Assembly: GCA_913061475.1 (NCBI GenBank)
Contig: CAJXUN010000010.1
Coordinates: forward strand, 37,719-101,718
Origin: an uncultured Colwellia sp.
GTDB lineage: Bacteria > Pseudomonadota > Gammaproteobacteria > Enterobacterales > Alteromonadaceae
Length of the DNA stretch: 64,000 nt
Direction: 5' to 3'
Shown here: one piece after another, positions 59,126-64,000 of the stretch
Layout: every line of letters begins with the position of its first letter
Position numbering within the stretch: position 1 is the stretch's first letter
Made by a program: the position numbers and the translations under genes
The notes under the pieces: generated by a model
What the model was told of the DNA's origin: nothing
Databases searched by the model: none
Seen by the model: only the letters and a program-made list of their open reading frames with translations

Positions 59126-61720
59126 TTGAATTACCAACGCCTACTAAACTTCGCCATCGCAAAACCGAAAGTGATTTATAGCCTGATCCTGCTAGTTACA
59201 TGCTTAAGTTTGGCGATGCTGCCGCAAATATCTATCGACACTGATCCTGAGAATATGCTCAGCCAGGATGCCCCAGCGCGCATATTTCATAATCAAATAA
59301 AAACTGATTTTCTAATGCGCGATATGATTGTCGTTGGTTTAGTCAGCAAAAGTAGTGTTTTTACACCTGAAACCCTGACCGTTATCGAACACTTGACTAA
59401 CGATATTCTACTGCTTGATGGTGTTATTGCCCAAGATTTAATGTCATTAAGTGTTGTCGACAATATTCGCCAACTCACCAATGAACAAGGGGTAAATCAA
59501 GGTATAGTCTTTGAATACTTAATGAAGCAAGCCCCAACCAGTAGCCAAGCCAGCAGCGAAATTCAGCAAGCCGTAAAGCGCTTACCTATGTTGAACAATA
59601 CCTTGGTTTCTGGCGACGATAAAGCGGTAGCGATTTACGTACCTATTGTGGCCAAAGATCAGAGCTACATTATCGCGGAAAAAATCCGTGCTTTAGCCAG
59701 TAACATCGCGGCAATTAAACAAGAGAACTTGGCCTTTCATATTACCGGTCTGCCGGTTGCTGAAGACCAATTTGGCTATGAAATGTTTGTCCAAATGGGC
59801 GTTGCGGCGCCATTGGCTGGCTTAGCAATATTTATTTTACTATGGTATTTCTTCCGTAATATTGTCTTGATTATCGCCCCTATGGTGGTCGCTATGGCAA
59901 CGGTATTAATTATTATGGGTAGCTTAATTGGCTTAGGGTTTACCGTTCATATTATGTCGTCGATGATCGCGATATTTCTCATGCCGATCGCCGTGGTCGA
60001 TTCTGTGCACATTTTATCTGAATTCGCCGATCGCTTTAAAGCCGGTGACGATGCTAAAAAAACCATTAAAAAGGTCATGGGACATTTATATAAACCTATG
60101 CTATTTACCTCGATAACGTCCGCGGTTGGTTTTTACTCGCTGATGTTGACACCTATCCCGCCTGTGAAGGTATTTGGCGCCTTTATCGGTACTGGTATTT
60201 TGTTAGCCTTTGTCTTAACCATTACTTATATTCCTGCTTATATCACCCGCATGAAACCTGAAACACTCGCTAAATTACAACGCGCTATACAGTTGATGGA
60301 AGAAAAAGGCCGTTTGGCGACCGTTTTGGCGGCACTTGGTGCATTTTCAGTTCAGCGCAGTAAGTTGATATTAATTGCTTTTATCGCGCTATTTGCCATC
60401 AGCCTTGCGGGTATTAATCGTATTGAAATTAATGACAACCCGGTCAATTGGTTCAAAGCCGATCATGAAATTCGGCTGGCTGATAAAGTACTTAATGAGC
60501 ACTTTGCTGGTACATATGACGCTTGGTTAGTATTTAGCAATACTCAACAGCAGCAACAAAGTGCGCTCGATAGTTTTCAACAAGCACTTGTTAGCGCGAA
60601 CGACGGCGCAACAAAAAGTGTGATATCACAAGCTTTTGAGCAATGGCGAACAAATACTGGTGCTGATAAACCCTCGTTCTTTAACACCGAGTTACTAATT
60701 CAACTTGATGACTTGCGGTTTAGTGCAAGCAATTTAGAGCAACCTTGGCTCGAGCAGCTTTATACCATCAGTGAGCAAGCTGTCAACGCACAACAAATAT
60801 TTACTGACCCCAACATGCTCAAGTGGTTGGTGAAATTGCAAACGGCGATGGTCAATAAAGGTGATGTCGGTAAGGTTAATAGCTTGAGTGATATTGTTCG
60901 CACAGTAAATCGTGAACTCAACTCAGGTGATGATACTGACTTTGTCATCCCTAATACCAGCAATGGCGTTGCGCAAACCTTATTGCAATTTCAGTCTTCT
61001 CATCGCCCGCAAGATTTATGGCACTTTGTTAGCCCTGATTATCAACGGACACTTTTATGGTTACAAATGACCAGTGGCGACAATCAGCATATGGCAAACA
61101 TCGTTACTTGGTTAGAAGATTATATTGCTACCAACCCACCGCCAATCAACGTTAAGCATCAATGGGCCGGTAAGTCATACCTTAACGTGGTATGGCAAGA
61201 CGCGATGGTAAGCGGCATGATTGATAGCTTGATGTCGTCATTTGTCATGGTATTTCTGATGATGGTAATACTCTTTCGATCAATAAAATATGGCTTATTG
61301 GCTATGCTACCGCTGACCTTTACTATCACCATGATCTACGGTCTTGTCGGCTGGTTTGGCAAAGCCTATGACATGCCTATTGCGGTACTATCGGCGTTAA
61401 CTTTAGGGCTATCGATTGATTTCGCTATTCATTTTATCCAGCGTATTCGCGAACTTGAAATCGAACAACGCAGCTTAGGCCGAGCGCTAATGGCAATGTT
61501 TCAAGAACCGAGTCGTGCTATCGCCCGTAATGCCATTGTTATTGCCATTGGCTTTACGCCCTTACTGCTGTCACCGCTTATGCCTTATATTACCGTAGGC
61601 TTTTTCTTAGCCAGCATTATGATTTTATCCGCATTGGTCACTTTAGTGCTGCTTCCAGCACTGCTGACCCTATTAGATCGTAGCCGCAATACTAGCCACG
61701 ACATAAATTTAAAGCCCTAA
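59126..61720 (+). CDS. MMPL/RND-superfamily permease
   Basis: 864-residue inner-membrane protein with the duplicated RND layout: TM1 (about 14-31), a periplasmic loop (about 32-220), TM2-6 (about 225-375), TM7 (about 414-432), second loop (about 433-690), TM8-12 (about 700-850). Candidate proton-relay acids are Asp in MPIAVVDSVHIL (TM4) and LGLSIDFAIHFIQR (TM10). It belongs to the lipid/hopanoid-type MMPL branch rather than the AcrB drug pumps; no adaptor or TolC gene is present. TTG start with AAGGAAG about 6 bases upstream. 14 bases precede the LolA-like gene. Substrate unknown, probably hydrophobic. Confidence 0.88.
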   Translation: MNYQRLLNFAIAKPKVIYSLILLVTCLSLAMLPQISIDTDPENMLSQDAPARIFHNQIKTDFLMRDMIVVGLVSKSSVFTPETLTVIEHLTNDILLLDGVIAQDLMSLSVVDNIRQLTNEQGVNQGIVFEYLMKQAPTSSQASSEIQQAVKRLPMLNNTLVSGDDKAVAIYVPIVAKDQSYIIAEKIRALASNIAAIKQENLAFHITGLPVAEDQFGYEMFVQMGVAAPLAGLAIFILLWYFFRNIVLIIAPMVVAMATVLIIMGSLIGLGFTVHIMSSMIAIFLMPIAVVDSVHILSEFADRFKAGDDAKKTIKKVMGHLYKPMLFTSITSAVGFYSLMLTPIPPVKVFGAFIGTGILLAFVLTITYIPAYITRMKPETLAKLQRAIQLMEEKGRLATVLAALGAFSVQRSKLILIAFIALFAISLAGINRIEINDNPVNWFKADHEIRLADKVLNEHFAGTYDAWLVFSNTQQQQQSALDSFQQALVSANDGATKSVISQAFEQWRTNTGADKPSFFNTELLIQLDDLRFSASNLEQPWLEQLYTISEQAVNAQQIFTDPNMLKWLVKLQTAMVNKGDVGKVNSLSDIVRTVNRELNSGDDTDFVIPNTSNGVAQTLLQFQSSHRPQDLWHFVSPDYQRTLLWLQMTSGDNQHMANIVTWLEDYIATNPPPINVKHQWAGKSYLNVVWQDAMVSGMIDSLMSSFVMVFLMMVILFRSIKYGLLAMLPLTFTITMIYGLVGWFGKAYDMPIAVLSALTLGLSIDFAIHFIQRIRELEIEQRSLGRALMAMFQEPSRAIARNAIVIAIGFTPLLLSPLMPYITVGFFLASIMILSALVTLVLLPALLTLLDRSRNTSHDINLKP

Positions 61721-61734
61721 AACAGGAAAGTATC

Positions 61735-62598
61735 ATGATAACTAACTTACTGAATAATTGGATAAAACCTACTAAAAATAGAGTTAAAATGGCCATGTCG
61801 CTAACCTTACTTTTGGCAAATAGCTTGAGCGTATACGCGCAAGAGCCGGCGACTTTAGCCAATGAAAGTGATAAAAAAAAGCAAGTAGAGAATATTATCA
61901 AGCAAGCCAACCTTGCTTCTTATTACGCCGGAGATGATGGCAGCGCTGAAGCGCGCATGATCATTGTTGATGAAAACGGTAAGCGCCAAATGCGACAATT
62001 CACTATTTTGCGTAAAGACCAGCAAGACTTGGGCGACCAAAATATATTGGTGTTTTTTTCGCAGCCCAGTAATGTCAAAGACACCGTTTTTCGGGTCGAG
62101 AAAAAGCTTGCAAACGATGATAACCGTTGGTTATTTTTACCCGCACTGGATTTAATAAAGCGCATTTCTGCCGGTGATAAACGCACTTCGTTTGTTGGCT
62201 CACATTTTTACTATGAAGATGTATCTGGTCGTAACCCGCAAGAAGATAACTTCACTTTAGTCAGTGAAGACAAAGCAGCCTATGTTATTAACGCTAAACC
62301 CAAAGATGCTCAAAGTGTTGAGTTTAGTCACTACACCGTAAAAATTGATAAGAACAACTTCTTGCCAATAGAAACAACCTATTTTGATCACAACAATCAA
62401 GCAACGCGTAAAATGGCGGTACTGCAAGTACAAGAGATTAACGGTATACCCACAGTGATGAAATCACGTATTACTAACCTAGGTAATAACAGTTATACCG
62501 AAATGCAATTTCGCCATGTGAAATATAATGTTGGTTTGCCTGACAGCCTGTTTAGTGAGCGCAGTATGCGCACGCCACCTAAAGCTTGGCTAGATTAA
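61735..62598 (+). CDS. LolA-like outer-membrane lipoprotein-sorting family protein
   Basis: 287-residue exported protein; signal peptide ends near VYAQE. The body has the LolA/LppX-like half-barrel pattern seen in proteins annotated as outer membrane lipoprotein-sorting protein: SAEARMIIVDENGKRQMRQF, WLFLPALDLIKRISAGDKRTSFVGSHFYYEDV, LPIETTYFDHNNQATRKM and a final FRHVKYNVGLPDSLFSER. Such proteins form a lipid-binding cavity and often sit beside MMPL permeases. AGGA precedes the ATG. Together with its neighbours it is a probable periplasmic carrier; this role is inferred. Confidence 0.85.
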   Translation: MITNLLNNWIKPTKNRVKMAMSLTLLLANSLSVYAQEPATLANESDKKKQVENIIKQANLASYYAGDDGSAEARMIIVDENGKRQMRQFTILRKDQQDLGDQNILVFFSQPSNVKDTVFRVEKKLANDDNRWLFLPALDLIKRISAGDKRTSFVGSHFYYEDVSGRNPQEDNFTLVSEDKAAYVINAKPKDAQSVEFSHYTVKIDKNNFLPIETTYFDHNNQATRKMAVLQVQEINGIPTVMKSRITNLGNNSYTEMQFRHVKYNVGLPDSLFSERSMRTPPKAWLD

Positions 62599-62624
62599 TC
62601 TAGCCCCATAACCTGATAAATATT

Positions 62625-64000
62625 ATGCCTTTTACTAGCCGAGCATTATGCAAAAAACAGCTACGCAATAACTTATTGCTGAGCACTTTCCTGTTTGTCA
62701 CTCAGCTATCGGCTTTCGCAAGCAACGAAAGCGTTGTTGACACTGAGCAAAAAAATCAGCCCACCGAAGAAAGGGCAGATAATTTGGCTGACGGATGGAG
62801 TGAAGAGTTCAGTGAAGAAAAGCAACCATCACCATGGCAGTTAACAGGATTTGTTGAGGCCGCCTACGGACAGTTTTTACAAACTAACATCGTAAAAAAT
62901 AGTGCTTCACTGAACGAATTTAGAGCCAGAGCTAATCTCGACTATAGTCATAATATGTTCAGCGCCAGTGGTAAAATTGATAGCTATTACGATGCAATAT
63001 TAGCTAAAAACATTTGGCAGACCCGAGAATTAAGTATTAGCGCCAGTCCTTTCAGCTTTGTTGATATTAAGGCGGGCCGACAAGTATTAACTTGGGGCAC
63101 AGGTGATTACCTATTTCTTAATGATTTATTTGCTAAAGATTGGCAATCATTTTTTTCAGGCCGTGCAGATGAATATTTAAAAGCACCGTCAAATAGCCTC
63201 AGAAGTAACTGGTTTTTTAACGACGTAAGCTTCACCTTAGTATGGACTCCTGAGTTTACCGCTGATCATTACATCACGGGCGAACGCTTTTCATTTTACT
63301 CACCACAAGCACAGCAATTAGTCGCACCAGAGCAGGCTTTTAATATCGATAAAACCAATAAAGCCCAGTGGTCAGCGCGGTTAAAAAGCCGCATTAATGA
63401 CGTCGAAATTGCCCTGTACGGTTATCAAGGTTTTTGGCCCACGCCAACAGGAACGAAACAACTAAGTCATGATATTAGTCAAAATCAAGCTTACTTTCCG
63501 AAATTAAACGCATGGGGTATCAGCGCGTTAAGCCCTTTCAACGGCGGCATTATCAACGTTGAATACGCTGCCTATAATAGTATTGAAGATAGTCATGGCA
63601 ACAATAACTTGATAGCCAATGGCCAACACCGATGGTTAATTGGCTACGAGCGAGAAATAGCAAAAAATTTTACTGCCGGTATGCAGTACTATTTAGAACG
63701 GACAAAACACTACCAAGCACTGGTGAGTAATAGCGCGACACCTGAGCAATTAGTGGCTGAAAACCGGCAGTTATTAACCTTACGTTTAACTTACCGTGCA
63801 CAGCGACAAACCCTAATTTATTCGCTATTTAGCTTTTATTCCCCCAGTGACAAAGATGGCTATCTCAAGCCTTCTGTTAATTATCAATATAATGACCAAT
63901 GGCTATTTAGCGCGGGCGCAAACATATTTTTTGGCCAAGATGAGTTTTCATTCTTCGGGCAACATCAAGATAACAGTAATGCTTGGTTAAGGGTTCGTTA
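62625..64000 (+). CDS. Outer-membrane barrel-like protein (DUF1302-type), 3' end missing
   Basis: Reading frame open from the ATG at 62625 to the edge (458 codons plus two bases). It has a signal peptide ending SAFAS, an acidic linker (about 35-75), then alternating amphipathic strands: GFVEAAYGQFLQ, FRARANLDYSHN, FSASGKIDSYYDA, VDIKAGRQVLTWGTGDYLFLNDLF. The AGRQVLTWG-like turn and strand pattern resemble the DUF1302/alginate-export-type barrels found beside MMPL and LolA-like genes. It starts 26 bases after the LolA-like stop, without a good Shine-Dalgarno. Probably the outer-membrane part of the same system. Confidence 0.8.
   Translation, partial: MPFTSRALCKKQLRNNLLLSTFLFVTQLSAFASNESVVDTEQKNQPTEERADNLADGWSEEFSEEKQPSPWQLTGFVEAAYGQFLQTNIVKNSASLNEFRARANLDYSHNMFSASGKIDSYYDAILAKNIWQTRELSISASPFSFVDIKAGRQVLTWGTGDYLFLNDLFAKDWQSFFSGRADEYLKAPSNSLRSNWFFNDVSFTLVWTPEFTADHYITGERFSFYSPQAQQLVAPEQAFNIDKTNKAQWSARLKSRINDVEIALYGYQGFWPTPTGTKQLSHDISQNQAYFPKLNAWGISALSPFNGGIINVEYAAYNSIEDSHGNNNLIANGQHRWLIGYEREIAKNFTAGMQYYLERTKHYQALVSNSATPEQLVAENRQLLTLRLTYRAQRQTLIYSLFSFYSPSDKDGYLKPSVNYQYNDQWLFSAGANIFFGQDEFSFFGQHQDNSNAWLRVR

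Overview
The window is chromosomal DNA of a marine gammaproteobacterium, most likely an Alteromonadales member close to Colwellia or Thalassotalea. This placement is inferred from the AT-rich composition, from proteins that closely resemble E. coli, Shewanella and Pseudomonas orthologues, and from gene orders typical of that group: rplM-rpsI-petABC-sspAB, murA-ibaG-mlaBCDEF facing yrbG-kdsD-kdsC-lptCAB-rpoN-hpf-ptsN-rapZ-ptsO, and gltBD. I saw no rRNA, tRNA, CRISPR array, prophage or transposase gene. The last gene runs off the right edge.

Region 1 (1-18.1 kb) is housekeeping: the Fe-S carrier ErpA, a DUF6776-like membrane protein, a ClC anion transporter with HemJ, an orphan periplasmic binding protein, PyrB and HemL, then on the minus strand L13/S9, the cytochrome bc1 complex and SspA/SspB. 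An unrecognised secreted protein and ZapE follow, then ZapG, DegQ and DegS on the plus strand. Region 2 (18.1-34.7 kb) is cell-envelope biogenesis and nitrogen/PTS regulation. MurA, IbaG and the Mla phospholipid system run left; the Kdo and Lpt (LPS transport) genes, sigma-54 and the nitrogen PTS genes run right, followed by MgtE, PmbA and DarP.

Region 3 (34.7-40.7 kb) holds a four-gene minus-strand operon, dapA-dapD-PLP decarboxylase-M14 deacylase, behind a well-conserved lysine riboswitch with a recognisable promoter and a possible Shine-Dalgarno-masking hairpin. The decarboxylase departs from canonical LysA motifs. A tandem thioredoxin-fold HCCA/DsbA-like protein follows. Region 4 (40.8-46.3 kb) has RsmC, a membrane histidine kinase, an ArcA-type response regulator and a stand-alone Hpt protein, which recalls the split Arc system of Shewanella, then FolE2. 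Region 5 (46.9-53.2 kb) is gltBD, with a 17-bp perfect inverted repeat upstream and a 239-bp MITE-like element directly downstream.

Region 6 (53.2-64 kb) is more accessory. It has a Cache-GGDEF diguanylate cyclase, then a FabY-type ketoacyl synthase divergent from a GlxA-like AraC regulator, with 21-bp-spaced direct repeats between them. Next is a two-cysteine ArsR regulator divergent from an operon of an MMPL/RND permease, a LolA-like periplasmic protein and an outer-membrane-barrel-like protein. This last operon is the best candidate in the window for a poorly described system, plausibly a persulfide- or redox-controlled lipid or hydrophobic-compound trafficking machine.
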